Below, piece after piece: positions 48,075-60,152 of a DNA stretch of 64,000 bases. The translations under genes were made by a program, and so were the position numbers. Origin of the DNA: Anaeramoeba flamelloides (lineage: Eukaryota > Metamonada > Anaeramoebidae); assembly GCA_027625915.1 (NCBI GenBank), contig JANTQA010000023.1, positions 10,354,001-10,418,000 on the forward strand. Direction: 5' to 3'. Each line of letters opens with the position of its first letter. Positions within the stretch are counted from its first letter, which is position 1. The notes beneath the pieces were generated by a model. The model had not been told where the DNA came from. It ran no database searches and saw only the letters and a program-made list of their open reading frames with translations.

Positions 48075-49000
48075 ATATTTATTGTCCAGGAACAAATGAT
48101 AAAAAACAATTAATCTTTTTTCCGAAAGAATTTTGAACTGATGAAATTTGTGTCTTCCAATTAATAGAGCTAATATACATTAGTGTCTAGAAATAGTTAT
48201 TATAAAAATTTAAATCCAATTTAGTTTTTGAAAACAATTTTGTCCATACAAAACAAAATAATAATAATGGTCAATTTGATGAAGAGACTAAAAAAAAATA
48301 TATCGATTGAAAAATAAAATGATATTCCACTTACAAATTTTGATCGATCAAATATTAAGAGGGCATTAACTTTTAATTTTGTTATATATTATTCTTTTTT
48401 AAAGTAACGTAACACTAAGCTAATTCCAATCATTCCAAATAATTTTTTTTTTGATTAAATGTAAAATATTTCACAATGAGAAAAATGTAATGAAAAGAAA
48501 AAAAAAAAAAAAAAGCAGAAGGTGAGAGAAAAGAAGTATAAATAAAAAAAGAGGTGAAAAGATTAAAGAAAGTGAAAACGTCAATATGGGGGGGGGGATC
48601 AAAAAAAATGTGGGAGTGAAAAAAAAGGGAGAAAGTGGAAGATCAAAGAAAAAAAAAAGATCTTGTAATAAAAAAAAGAATTTTATTTGTTTTGTTTCCT
48701 TTTATTTTGTCATATTCGTTTTTAGTTAAATAATTTTATGTTTTAAAGTGATTGAAAACCCGACTGAATAAAGGAAAATATAAATCATCAATTGATGTGT
48801 TCGTCTTTAAAATACCAGTGTACTAAAAATTGAAAATCTTAGTAATTATAATGGCAATATCTGGTCTCAAATTCAAATCATGATAACTTGAAGAAACTCC
48901 TGGGTAATATTCAAAAGATTCTTCAATCATTATAAAGATAATTATGATTTTTAATATACCCATTAAAAAATTATTTTAAAGAAATGCCACTTCCCCAGAG

Positions 49001-50100
49001 TAAAGTTTTTTTTGGTCAAAGGTGCCCAACATTTTGTTCAAATATGAATTAATTTTTATAAATGAAACTTGAAGAAAAAATCTATATTTTATAAAATAAT
49101 AAACACTATAGGATATTTGATATTCTGTAAAAAGTAAAAAATAATAAATTAATATATTTTATTTCTAATTGAAAAACTCCAAATTCTTAGGAACCTATTG
49201 AGTCAAACAAAAATATTGATTTTAATGTTCCAATTGAAGATCAAATAACATTCCAAGAGAAAACAATTTGATTTCTATACAATCATTTTAACTGATTCTA
49301 AACCATAGAATAACACCTTTTTACGTAGTGGCTATTGATCGTCTAATAAAAAAAAAAGTAATTGGATTAAATGTCAAAAGAAAATCAAAACAATAACAAA
49401 AAAAAATACAAAATTATGAAAAAATGATTGCATTTTTGGAAATTTTTGAAATTAATTTTTCTTCCAATATCAACTCAATCCCTTTAAATAAACTCTTTTT
49501 CAGTCAAATGGGCCAGTTTTATTGAATAAATAGAATAATTCTATGATTTTAATCCATTATTCTTCTTAAATTAAATTTTCAATTTTTAGATCAAAAAAAT
49601 TTTTTCTCATTTTTATAAAATTTTTTTGTATTTTGCATTTTACTTTTTTTTTTTTTTTCTTCTTTTCTTTTTCGATTTTTTTTTTAAAAATTAAATTTGA
49701 AAAAAAAATTTTTTGAAACTCCAAATTAACATTAAGAAAAGTTAGGCTTTGTATTTTCTTAAAAAATTCAAACATTTACTAGTAAAAAATATTATTGTCA
49801 ACAATTTTAATTTCCGAAAGAAATTGAGAAATTTTGCAGGAGACTTTCCAATGAAAAGGCCTAAAATTTTTTTTCCCTTTTATTTTTTTTTGAAATCTAT
49901 GGTTTTTTCAGGCTTTTATTTTATGATTATCGGCTCTAATACGGATTTTATTATTTCTCGTATTTCTAAACAATCTAAGTTTCGTTTTATTTGAAAAATA
50001 AAGTAACTTTTTCATTTTTGACTGGGACCCTTTGAGTGTAATGGAGTTTACAAGTAATTCACTCATAACAACTGAGAAACTTTGACACGAAAATGGTTTA
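49001..50100 (+). mobile_element. Element F2, copy 1, interrupted by F1
   Basis: Left part 49001-49488 (TAAAG...GGTCAAAGGTGCCCAAC start) and right part 50051-50100 (ending AACTTTGACACGAAAATGGT then TTA) align to the F2 copy at 50641-51333. The F1 element at 49489-50050 sits between them. Confidence 0.85.
49489..50050 (+). mobile_element. Element F1, copy 2, nested in F2
   Basis: 562 bp. Starts TAAACTCTTTTTCAGTCAAA and ends CTTTGAGTGTAATGGAGTTTA, an inverted match, with TA at both outer edges. Alignable over its length with 41752-42374 and, inverted, with 56203-56763. Non-coding. Confidence 0.9.
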
Positions 50101-50445
50101 TAATAAAAGATATTTAAAACAATGATCCAGTCAACAATTATAAAAAATTACCAAACTTGAATAAATTTTACCAATTGTTATTATTGAAACATAAAAACAT
50201 TGAACAGTTTTGCCAAAACATATAGATTTTGAATTTGTCATTTTTTCATAAAAAAATCATTTAATATTCATTTTATACGAATTATCGTATTTCCAGCAAT
50301 GCCTGTACATACGTATGTATGTATATTTATATATGGACAAAAGTGGAGAAAATATTGATATAAAATGTAAAATTTGATAATTTTAAAAATGGGTAATTTC
50401 ATTTTTTTATTTGAATAGCTTAAAGAATATTTCTTATATATTTAA

Positions 50446-50478
<33 letters not shown>

Positions 50479-50640
50479 TGAACATAGAGCAACGAAATTT
50501 TCACAAAAAGCTAGTTAAAATTTTATAAAAAAGCTATTTAACCTTGAAAAAAAAATGTATTATTTCGTACATATACCTATTTTATATAAAGTAAATTACA
50601 TAAGTTTCCATTTTTTTTTATGAATTATAAAGTCTTCATA

Positions 50641-51333
50641 TAAAATCTGGCTTAGTCAAAGGGGCCCAACGTTTTTTTTCAAATATCAATTATTTTATAT
50701 AATTGACTTTTGAAGAACAAATAGAAAAAAGTAGAATAATTAGCATCAAAGAAATGTTGATAGATGTCTGAAAGAAAACCAATTAATCAATAAATTTTCT
50801 TAAAAATTGATAAACTCAAATTTTTAGATCCCTATTGAGAAAAACAACAATGTTCATTTTGAACTTCTACTGGCATTTGAATAATAAATCGGAAACAATT
50901 TTCACTTCATTTTTCTATATTTTTCTTTTAGAAATCAAATCCCCAAAAGGAGTTTGTTGGTATTTGTTATCTCTATTTGAAAAAGGAAAGGAAAATGAAG
51001 TGAAAATTTTTCACATTTATTAAACAAATATCAAGATCAAAGATCAAATAGAATTGCAATAGAAATCAATTTGATTTCTCAACAATCATTTCCAGGGTTT
51101 CAATGACCTTAGAATAACATATTTTTACCAAGTGACTATTGATCTTGCAATAAAAACAATTTTTTCAACTGAATGACGTTTTAAAAAAAAAACAAAAATG
51201 TACAAAAATGTGAAAAAATGATTTCAATTTGAAAATTTTCAAAATAAAATTTTTCTTCTAATATCTATGCAACCCCTTTAAACACATGTATTTTACCCAT
51301 TACAACTAGACCCTTTGACTGAAAAATATTTTA
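50641..51333 (+). mobile_element. Element F2, copy 2, with MITE C inside
   Basis: Starts TAAAATCTGGCTTAGTCAAA then GGGGCCCAAC; ends CTAGACCCTTTGACTGAAAA then ATATTTTA. About 525 bp without the internal MITE at 50868-51034. TA at both ends. Confidence 0.85.
50868..51034. mobile_element. MITE C, copy 4, nested in F2
   Basis: Left end TACTGGCATTTGAATAATAA; inside the right end GAAGTGAAAATTTTTCACAT; right terminus AAACAAATATCAA. The corresponding place in F2 copy 1 (near 49228-49240) lacks it, giving an empty site. Confidence 0.85.
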
Positions 51334-52095
51334 GTTAAAGATCTTTCTCTTTAGTTCGGGTTGTTAAACTCTTTGGTTGATATTTCCCACAAAAACAACA
51401 ATATAAATTGAGATCTTTAATTATTTTATTCAAATAAGTTAATATTTAAAGGAAAAAAATTTTTGTAGTTTAAAAAATAAAGCTTCTAAAAAGTGAGAGA
51501 ATTTTGTCCTTATGTGATAAAACTCCATTTGATATTGGGTGTGTTGTTTCTGTAAATTTTTGCTGGAATATGACCAATTTTCAATTGGTTGCATTCTCAC
51601 GAAAATTTTCATTACTATTTGATGTCTTTTATGACTTATTTGAACTGCATTTTATTTTGAAAAATGATTATTTTGGAATAAAATAAAAAATAAAAAATAA
51701 AAAATAAAAAATAAAAAAATAAAAAAAAAAAAAAAAATCAAAAATAAAAATAGAAAAATTGTCCAAGCCAAAGAAAAATTAATCAAATTCAATATTTTTC
51801 GCTTTAAATTTTCTGAATTTCTCTGCAAATTGAGAAAGTTTATGAAATATATAAAAAAAAAAAATTAAAATTTAATTAATTTACTTTTATTTTTAATCAT
51901 AATAATAATGTGTTTTTTTCTGTCTGTCTGTCTTCTGTCTTTCTTTGGATTTTTTTTTTAAGAATTAATAAATCTTTTTGTAAAAAAATCAACATAAAGA
52001 CAAATTTTTCTAATGAAAAATTAAATGTGTTGTGATTTATTTTTATTTACTTGTTTGATTATTTCTTTTAAATCACAATTGTTATTCTTATAAAA

Positions 52096-53421
52096 TTATT
52101 TCCAATTCATATTGCCACGATTTTCATAAAAAATTTTAGTTGCATAACCACAAGCGACTGTTTTCCTCATATCCCTAATTGTAAATCGAGAAAGTTTAGG
52201 ATATTTGTCATTGGATTCAATATGCAAAGGCTTTGTTGGAAGAAGCTTTATCATTGCGCAATCGCCTGCTAATATAAATGTAGGTGACTCTTCAATGACT
52301 TCGTCTGTCACTTTATCAATTTTTGAGATCAATTGCGCGAATCTGCATGCGATATGTGCGCAATGCACATCTAAAACTGGCGTGTACCCAGCGCAAATCC
52401 GGCCTGGGTGATTTAAAATGACAACTTTAGCAAAAAAGTAATTCACTCGTTTGGGTGGATCCCTCGTGGAATGACAAGCAACATATCCACGTCTTATTTC
52501 ACGAACTGAAATATTTTGCACGTTGAACCCAATATTCAAACCAGACTCTGCAACTTCTAGTGGTACATGATTTGATTCAAGGTTTGGCACGTTGGCTGTG
52601 ATAAGTGGTGGTGCAATGGTTATGCTTTGCCCTTTGTGCAGCTTGCCATATGCAACTTTACCCAGGGGTACCGTACCAATTCCACCAATCTTGTAAATGT
52701 CCTGTAGCGGTATCCTTAAGGGCATGTTGTTTTCATTTTCATTCTCAGGGTTGCCAATTGAGTCAATCAACCCTAATAGATTATTTTCGTGATACCAGCC
52801 CATTTTTTCTTGATCGAGCTTGGTTAGATTGAGTCCTTGGTATGCTGAAATTGGAAGAAACGTCACAAAGCTCTTTTCAAATCCAATTTCAGAAAAGAAG
52901 AAATCGGAATAATATTTAACATAGTTTTGATATTTTTCTTGTGAATAATTGATACTCTCATGATCCATTTTATTAATGGGCGCAATCAAGTGTCGAACAC
53001 CTGAAATCTTGATGATAGAACACAGCTCTTCTAATTGTTCTTGGTGGACTTTGCTATTGTTCATAAGCGGATCAAGAACAAGAATGGCGATGTTCGCTTG
53101 GAAAATGCCATTAATGGTGTTTTTGACAAAATCTCTTCTACCTGGGGTGTCTGAAATTGAAACAGCATAATTTTGTGTTTCAAAGAAGTGAAACGTGAGG
53201 TCAATCGTGATTCCTCGTTCACGCTCAGCTCGGAGTTTGTCACAAACAAACGCATACAGATAGTCCTCCCTTTCCATTTGGCTGGACACTTTTCTCAGTT
53301 CGTCCATCTCTTTTTCTGAAACCTTTCCAAGTTCAACCATCATTTTTCCAACCAAAGTAGATTTACCAACATCAGGGCCCCCAATCGTAACAACTGAAAT
53401 TGGTATTTTTTTTTCTTCCAT
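52096..53421 (-). CDS. Divergent eEF1A-like translational GTPase lacking the catalytic histidine
   Basis: Single exon, 441 residues, colinear with eEF1A (about 450-460). eEF1A brings aminoacyl-tRNA to the ribosome. Seen: P-loop GGPDVGKST (14-22) in place of the usual GHVDSGKST, effector GITIDL (70-75), G3 DTPGRRD (91-97) in place of DAPGHRD, NKMD, a G5-like PISAYQG, then domains 2-3 with LPL/IPLQDIYKIGGIGTVP, GFNVQNISV, ILNHPG, AHIACRFA and RDMRKTVACG all recognisable. Arg95 replaces the histidine that activates water in eEF1A/EF-Tu, so GTP hydrolysis is probably weak or ribosome-independent. Gene content, not decay, is suggested by the intact frame and conserved core. It is therefore more likely a specialised paralogue than the cell's main eEF1A. 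Confidence 0.95.
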   Translation of the reverse strand: MEEKKIPISVVTIGGPDVGKSTLVGKMMVELGKVSEKEMDELRKVSSQMEREDYLYAFVCDKLRAERERGITIDLTFHFFETQNYAVSISDTPGRRDFVKNTINGIFQANIAILVLDPLMNNSKVHQEQLEELCSIIKISGVRHLIAPINKMDHESINYSQEKYQNYVKYYSDFFFSEIGFEKSFVTFLPISAYQGLNLTKLDQEKMGWYHENNLLGLIDSIGNPENENENNMPLRIPLQDIYKIGGIGTVPLGKVAYGKLHKGQSITIAPPLITANVPNLESNHVPLEVAESGLNIGFNVQNISVREIRRGYVACHSTRDPPKRVNYFFAKVVILNHPGRICAGYTPVLDVHCAHIACRFAQLISKIDKVTDEVIEESPTFILAGDCAMIKLLPTKPLHIESNDKYPKLSRFTIRDMRKTVACGYATKIFYENRGNMNWK

Positions 53422-54284
53422 TTTTTGTTTTTGACGTAAAGGGATTTGGTTTTGTTTAAAAAAAGTAAAACGAGAAAAAATAAATATTCTTAATTTTTAA
53501 TCATAAATGGGAAAAGTCTGGTTCAGAGGTTTGTTTTTTTAAATATTTTGTTGGCTTTTTGGAACCAAAATTCGAAATTTTTTGTTGGTGAGGTTTGTTT
53601 CTTTTATGATTAAGACAGGCGTTTAGAAATTTTTACTTTTACAGGATTTGATATTAGTTGTGAAGAAAAATCACAGGTAATTGTCTCGAATAAGTAAATT
53701 CTTTTTTTCTTTTTTTTTTAATATTAAAAAGGAGAGGGGATCAACCAAAATTAACTTCTGTTTGCAGTAAAGTTTTTCAAGAATCCAAAAGAATTGAGTA
53801 AAATCTTTGATTTTTCTCTATTCTTTTGAATTCTGGAAAAATAACGCACTCTACAACACTTTCTGAAACTCTAAGCCTATTTTAAGAGTTTTTTATGATG
53901 GATCTAATGTAGACAAGAATATAGCTGAGTTGAACACATTTCTTTTAAAAATTAAAAGAAAAACTTTTATTTTTGAAACAAAGCCAAGAAAAAAAGAGAG
54001 AAAAAACAAGAAAGTAAAAAAAATAACAAAAAAAGCTTCAAACTACAGTGAAAAGTTTTTTTTTTTTTTTTACAAACCCAAAGTGTTGAATAGACTGTTG
54101 GTTGTTTTCTTTTATGTTCCAAATTTCAGAGTCATCGTAATGTATTAATAAAGAGAGCTAAATATTTGACCAATATTAGATCTAAGGAAATTGGCTGCTA
54201 TAAAAAACAAGTCAAACATTTTTGTGGAAAAAGGTCTAAAAACTCCAAAAATTCTCTTTGATATATTTTTAGTAGAGAAAAAAT

Positions 54285-54640
54285 TTGAACTTATAAGGGA
54301 TCAAAATCAACTCAGATTTGTCCTTAGTCAAAATTTATTATAATTGAATTTAACCTCTTTTTGTTCTCTAAAGTTAAAAAGGTTCAAAAAATCTCTTTAT
54401 AAAAATTAAGGATCAAAATAATTATTACATTTTTTACTAATGATCAATATCAAAAATTATCATTTTTAAAATTTTTTTTAATTCCTTTTCCAATCTTAAT
54501 AATTGAAAGACAAAATAAGTTTGTATTTAGTCTTTAAAAAACAAATAGTTAGAACCACCAAAGGTAATTATTTTTTTAATTTTTTAATTTCTGGGTTTAC
54601 TCAATAAGTATCATCATAAAAAACTTAGAAGAGTGATTAT
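54285..54640 (+). repeat. Dispersed repeat G, copy 2
   Basis: Aligns in order with 42880-43240, including TTACATTTTTTACTAATGAT and TTTTAATTCCTTTTCCAATC. Confidence 0.65.
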
Positions 54641-55518
54641 TTTTAATTACTTTTTGTATGAAGATCATTGCTATTTTCTATATATTTTTAAAATTAGAAA
54701 ATAATTGTGAATTAAGAATGTAGTTAATTATTTAATTTTTAACATCAAGAAATTTTTATATATCATTTTTTTCAATTTTTTTTACTCACTGTATTTTCGG
54801 TATATTGTTAAAAAAAGTTTCAAACATAAAGATCAAATCTTTAAATGTTAATAATGTGACAGGTAGATACACAAAAAGTCCAATCAACTTGGAAAAAGAA
54901 AGAAAAAGCTAAAAAAAAAACCCCACGTGTTTAAAAAAGCCAAAATTGAAAAAATAAATAGTACAAATCAAACTACTACCCAACCCTCAAAATGAACCAA
55001 AATACTTTAATAAATAATTCATACATTATAAAAGTTATCATTTTATTCTGGGCTAGGCTAAAAAAATAACTTATTAAAAAAGATGATTTATTTAGATATA
55101 CTTCAGATTAACTTCTTGCCACTTGTATACTCTTTCAATTTTGTCTATTTTCAAATTGTGAATTGATATTTTTTGCTATTCAAAATAATTTTTTAGGATG
55201 GTGGTTTGAGTTACCAATTATTCAAATTAGAAGAGTTTTAGGGATAAATCAAATTAGTAAATTTTATATAGATCAAGTAAACAGCTTTTACTAATTTTCG
55301 AAAAAAGTGAAAATTAGAAGAGTATTTTTCATCATCTTATCCATCCAATTTGAATATTTTGAACAAATAATAATAATAATAATTATGAGTAGAAAATTTC
55401 TAGATCAAACTGATCAATTTTTTCGAGTTTGGTAATTTAAAGATGATTTTGGGAAATTATGTATGACTGAAAATTTTTTTACATTTTTTGGTTATTAATT
55501 ACCAAAATAAAATAGGAT

Positions 55519-55653
<135 letters not shown>

Positions 55654-56202
55654 TTGGTTAGAACTAGCACCTTTCAATTAATAACTCTTGCAATTTTGCT
55701 CATTTCTCAAAAATAAGCAATTCACAATTATCGTTTGGTGATATTAAAAATATCACCCCTCTATTATTATTATCAGCATATTTTTTCAAATTCACTAAAA
55801 TTAAGCCAGTTATTTTAACATTACAATTTCTTTAGAATGTAAAAACACAACATATTTATTTTCAATAATTTTTCAATTTTAAAGTATTTAGATTGATTAT
55901 TTACTATATAAATTTGTCTTGAATTTCAGATTTTTTTATCAATTTTTTGTGCCTTTTACAAATAAAAGGTAAAGTTTTAATTGATATTGTATCTAAGAAT
56001 TCAAATATTTGATTAAATTAAGACTTAAAACTGAGTTTTTAGAATATATTTGATTATCGTTATAATAATAATACGTTTCCATGAATTAACATATATTTTA
56101 TTGAAATATGAAGTTATTAAACCATTCAGTTATTCCATTTTAAAAATCGGCTGAAAACTTGTTTTATATATTGATTTCCATTCAATGTTAATTATATATA
56201 TA

Positions 56203-56763
56203 TACTCCATTTCAGTCAAAGTGTTACTGCGAAAATTAATATAGTACTTTATTTTTAAGAATCAACCAAACTTGTATTGTTTATAAATACAAACAATAAT
56301 AAATTTCTTATCGGTGTCAATAATCCTAGAAGAAAAGTCTGAACAAACCATATATTTCAAAAAAAAAATGTTAAAAAAATTTTTTGGCTCATTTTCTTGG
56401 AACATCTCCTGCAAAATTCTCAATTTATTGAGTAAATTAAAATTGTTCACAATAAGATTTTTTACTTGAAAATGCATGAATTTTAAAAGAATATTAAAAG
56501 CCTCACTTTTCTTAATGTTAATTTGGAGTTTCAAACATTTTTTTTTCAAATTTGATTTTAAAAAAATAACTAAAAAGAAATAAAAAAAGAAAGAAAAAAA
56601 AGGAAAAAGCAAAATACAAAAAAAAAAAAAATTTATAGAATGAGAAAAAATTTTTTTGATCTAAAAATTGAAAATTTAGTTTGAGAAGAATAATGGATTA
56701 AACTCATAGAATATGTTCTATTTCTTCAATAAAACTGTGCCCCTTTGAATAAAAAAGAGTTTA
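56203..56763 (-). mobile_element. Element F1, copy 3 (inverted)
   Basis: 561 bp, reverse-oriented relative to the copies at 41.8 and 49.5 kb. Starts ACTCCATTTCAGTCAAAGTG and ends GTGCCCCTTTGAATAAAAAA then GAGTTTA. Internal features such as AAAAGTGAGGCTTTT on the minus strand match the other copies. The 116-codon minus ORF inside is not a gene. Confidence 0.88.
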
Positions 56764-56795
56764 TATATATAAATTAAATTTGAAAAATAATATAA

Positions 56796-57987
56796 TAGAG
56801 GTTTTGATGATAACATATATTATCATGATATTAACAATAAAATCGCGATAATATTAAAAATCGTGATTAGTCCAACTTTATCGCGATATTCAACATTATC
56901 GCGAAAAAATGAAAAATTATTTTTTTGAGATTACCTTAAAAAAATCTCTTGACTTTTACAACACTTTCCCCTTTAATAAATGTTTGAAAGGGTTTGTACG
57001 GGTTGTGTGCTGTCTTCCAGTGTTTGAAAGTTTTGAAAGACATAAAGTTTTGGTAAAGACCATGACTTTGGTTTGTTCTGGAAAAAAAATTTTTTTCATT
57101 ATTTTTTTTAAAATATAAAATCTCAAACAAATTTTATGATCAAACTAATAATTACCCATTCTAACAATATAATTGAATATAAGATAGATGTGTTTTCTTA
57201 CAATGGAGTTGTTACATTCACAATTTTAAATAGCAAAAAAGAATAAAGAATAATTTTCCTTCTTATTGGTGATCGATCAAACAAAAACCTCTAAGCTCTA
57301 ATTGAGTTTTCTTTACAAAACAAAGATGCTCAAAGAAGAAAAAGAACAGGTTGACAAATCTATAAAAAATCTTATTAATTGGTGATCATCTGACAAGGAT
57401 TTCGTGAAAGCTAATGAAAAGTTACCAACTCCTTTTAGCTTTCTGAAAATATTGAAAATCTTTTAACCCAAGAACACATTCTTTAAAGAACGGACGAAGG
57501 GTTGGTTGTTCTAGAAGGTCTTTCATTCAACTCAATTTACAACACCACGATTAACTGAGAAAAAATTTATTTCTATTTATTTCTTATTGTTGTTGTTGAT
57601 CTTAAAGGATCAATAGGTTTGACAACCAAATAAAATGAAAATACAATAAAACTCTTTGATCTGATCCTTGATTGAATCAAGTATCGTTTTTGTTATTTTT
57701 TTAAAGAATAACTTTTAATCACATAATCTTTTTTTTTCGATCAAAAAAAATTTTTTTTTTAAAATATTTCTCAATTAACCCAAAAACCCATCAACTATTT
57801 TATCGCGATTACTTTTTAATCGCGATATTTTGGCATTTATCGCGATTTTATAGAATTATCACGATTTTTTATATTATCGCAATAATATTGAATATCGCGA
57901 TTTTCTGATATTATCGCGATTTGATTGAAATTATCGCTATTTTTATAACTTTATCGTGAATTATTCATGTTATCATCAAAACATCTA
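56796..57987. mobile_element. 1.2-kb DNA element with TATCGCGATA subterminal boxes
   Basis: Terminal inverted repeats TAGAGGTTTTGATGATAACA-T (56796-56816) and its complement (57967-57987), 20 of 21 matched. Inside each end lie clustered palindromic boxes TATCGCGATA and one-mismatch variants: three to four at 56841-56905, and nine at about 57800-57960, spaced roughly 16-20 bases. The interior (about 57300-57570) is GC-richer and looks like broken coding sequence. This is the layout of a DNA transposon with subterminal transposase-binding sites. Superfamily not assigned; a TA target duplication is possible. Confidence 0.8.
57302..57580 (+). pseudogene. Possible decayed ORF inside the TATCGCGATA element
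   Basis: The frame through 57327 gives hydrophilic protein-like runs (MLKEEKEQVDKSIKNLINW; SSDKDFVKANEKLPTPFSFL; PKNTFFKERTKGWLF) separated by single TGA, TAA and TAG codons. Fewer stops than expected for such AT-rich DNA, so it may be a transposase remnant. No family can be named. Confidence 0.25.
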
Positions 57988-58329
57988 ATAAAACAAGTTT
58001 TTTTTTTGCCTATTTTTTATTTTGGGCATGTCAAAAATTTTGGAATGGGGTTTATATATATGACACCAATAGAAAAAATATTATATATATATATATATAT
58101 AATCCAATGGTTCTCTATTTTAAAAATTTAAATAAAAAAAACGAACCTATAAGTAAAAATAAAATAAAAAGTCAAATAATATCAATTTGAAACATTTAAA
58201 TTAATAAATTGTACATTCAAAAGCTCCAAATTGTAAAATAATACGATTAGTGGAAAATAAAACAATTATAGTATAACAATTTTTGTAAAAAAATAATTCC
58301 AAAAAATTTGTATTAAATTTAGATTTTTT

Positions 58330-58375
58330 AAAACCTTAAATTTCATTCAAAGTTTGTGCATTTAAAGTGAAACTG
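58330..58375. mobile_element. MITE E, degenerate right end
   Basis: ACCTTAAATTTCATTCAAAG followed by TTTGTGCATTTAAAGTGAAACTG, matching the right end of 36939-37126. The left end was not found. Confidence 0.5.
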
Positions 58376-59189
58376 GCTCTATAATGCAAAATTCTTTTCA
58401 TATAAATTGTTTCTTCATTTGATTTCTTTTTTTTACGTTTAGGTTAATATTCCCAATTAAAAATTTTGTTTAAGGCTCTATTAATTTACAGTGAATTTGT
58501 TCCCTATTTATAATGTGACTTAAAAACAAAAGGGGTTTTATGAAATTAATTTACTTATCATTGGCAAAATTTTTTTAACAAAAAAAAAAAAATATCAAAT
58601 ACTCGAAATTAGAAAAAAAGAATTTGTAAAAAAAAAAATAATCAGTATTCTCAATCTTAAAAGATTAAAATCACAAAAAAAAATAATATATACTTATTTG
58701 ATATTTCGCAAAGGGTAGTTTTTGTTATTGAATACAAGATATATTCTTAAAGTTAAAAAATCGATTTTATTTGATTTAATCTATTTTTCTGTTAATTTAT
58801 AAACCACTAAATTGAGAAAGCAGTGTCGTGAGTTTATATTTATCTATCGAATAAAAAAAAATCTTTTAAAAAGTGAAAAAAACCAAAAAAAAATTCTTAA
58901 TTTATCTCAAAATATTATAAAGATTACACTTCAAAACTCTTAAAAAAATATGGTATATTCAAATTTTTTATTTATTAGAATTCAAATTAGTAATTGAGTG
59001 CCAATATTTGCCCCCCCTCTTTCCAGTAAAGTATCTGGTTTTTTTATTCATTTTTTTTAGAAATTTTTGGAACACTCTATTCCAATTGTTTTTAATTGAT
59101 AATAGATTGTAACATAAAAATTGACAAAATTATTTTTTTTTAAATTAAAAAAAAATAATTTTCCATGGAAAACAGATTATTTAAGGTTT

Positions 59190-59770
59190 ATACGAGCTGA
59201 AAAAGGAAAAAAGATTACAATTTATTTGGTGTAAGGTTATACAATAAGAATTCCTAGCTGATCGATCTTCAACTTGGTATAGGTTTTTATATTGATTCAA
59301 TAGTTGTTTAAAATGCCCATTTCGGACAATATAATAATTTTATTTTTTTTTTTGAGATCTGAATTGAAGATTCTAATGGTTATATGTTGAAAGGTAAGAT
59401 ATAAAAAAATATATATTTTTTTTGTGTTTTCAATTGAGGTGTTGATTTCATATGGATCTAATTACCTAAAAAATAAAAAAAAAAAAAAATTTAAAAGTTC
59501 AAATAAAATAGTTAATTTATTTTTTCAATTGAATAACCTTAAAAACATAATTTTTTTATAACTTACATCCCATCAATTAATCTTACACTCTTCAATTCAG
59601 TTATCTGAAAACAAAAAATCAAAGCCCTTATTAAATAACTATTAAAATTAATACCAAGTTGAAGATTGATCTGCTAAGAGCTAAAATAACATGACCTTAC
59701 ACATAATAAAAGACAATAATTTTTTTCATATTTGCTGGATTTTAAACCATAAACTTCATTTTTGAACATG
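59190..59770. repeat. Foldback repeat B, copy 2
   Basis: Left arm about 59190-59390 and right arm about 59565-59770. Shared core CTGATCGATCTTCAACTTGG on the left; on the right CCAAGTTGAAGATTGATCTG. Both related to the copy at 6426-6962. Confidence 0.78.
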
Positions 59771-60152
59771 AGTATAAAAGTTTAATTGAAAAAATTGTAT
59801 TTTTGAGCGTCTGAATAAGGGGATTTAAGGATACTTTGTATGGAATTTCTTAAAAAAAAAACCTATATCTAAAAATAGTATAATAAAGTTACTACTATAA
59901 AAAGGATAAACTTCCCTTATAAGAAAAAATCCAAAGAACATTTTCATTTTTTTCTCTTTTCTTAATTTTCAAATATTCATCCTTCTTTTTTTTTCACCGT
60001 TTGTATTGTTTGAAAACAAAAAGAAAACAGAACAAAAAAAAAAACAATCAAATTTAAATTCACACTAATTGCAATCACCACCAAAATTAATAAACAAACA
60101 CAATTAATAAACAAAAAAAAATAAATAAGCCAACTCACAAACAAAGAACAAA

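Larger units (their letters stand above)
47555..52095. other. Intergenic region with nested elements
   Basis: Holds a 21-base poly-G run (48054-48074), a nested F1-in-F2 insertion (49001-50100), a second F2 with an internal MITE C (50641-51333), a (TA)n tract (about 50451-50479), an AAAAAT pentamer-type repeat (about 51681-51740) and short TCTG repeats near 51921. No gene. Confidence 0.6.

Noticed and set aside
56909-57130. Overlapping 64-69-codon ORFs in the TATCGCGATA element
   Set aside because: Neither strand gives a recognisable transposase, and both are flanked by stops; kept only as part of the element.
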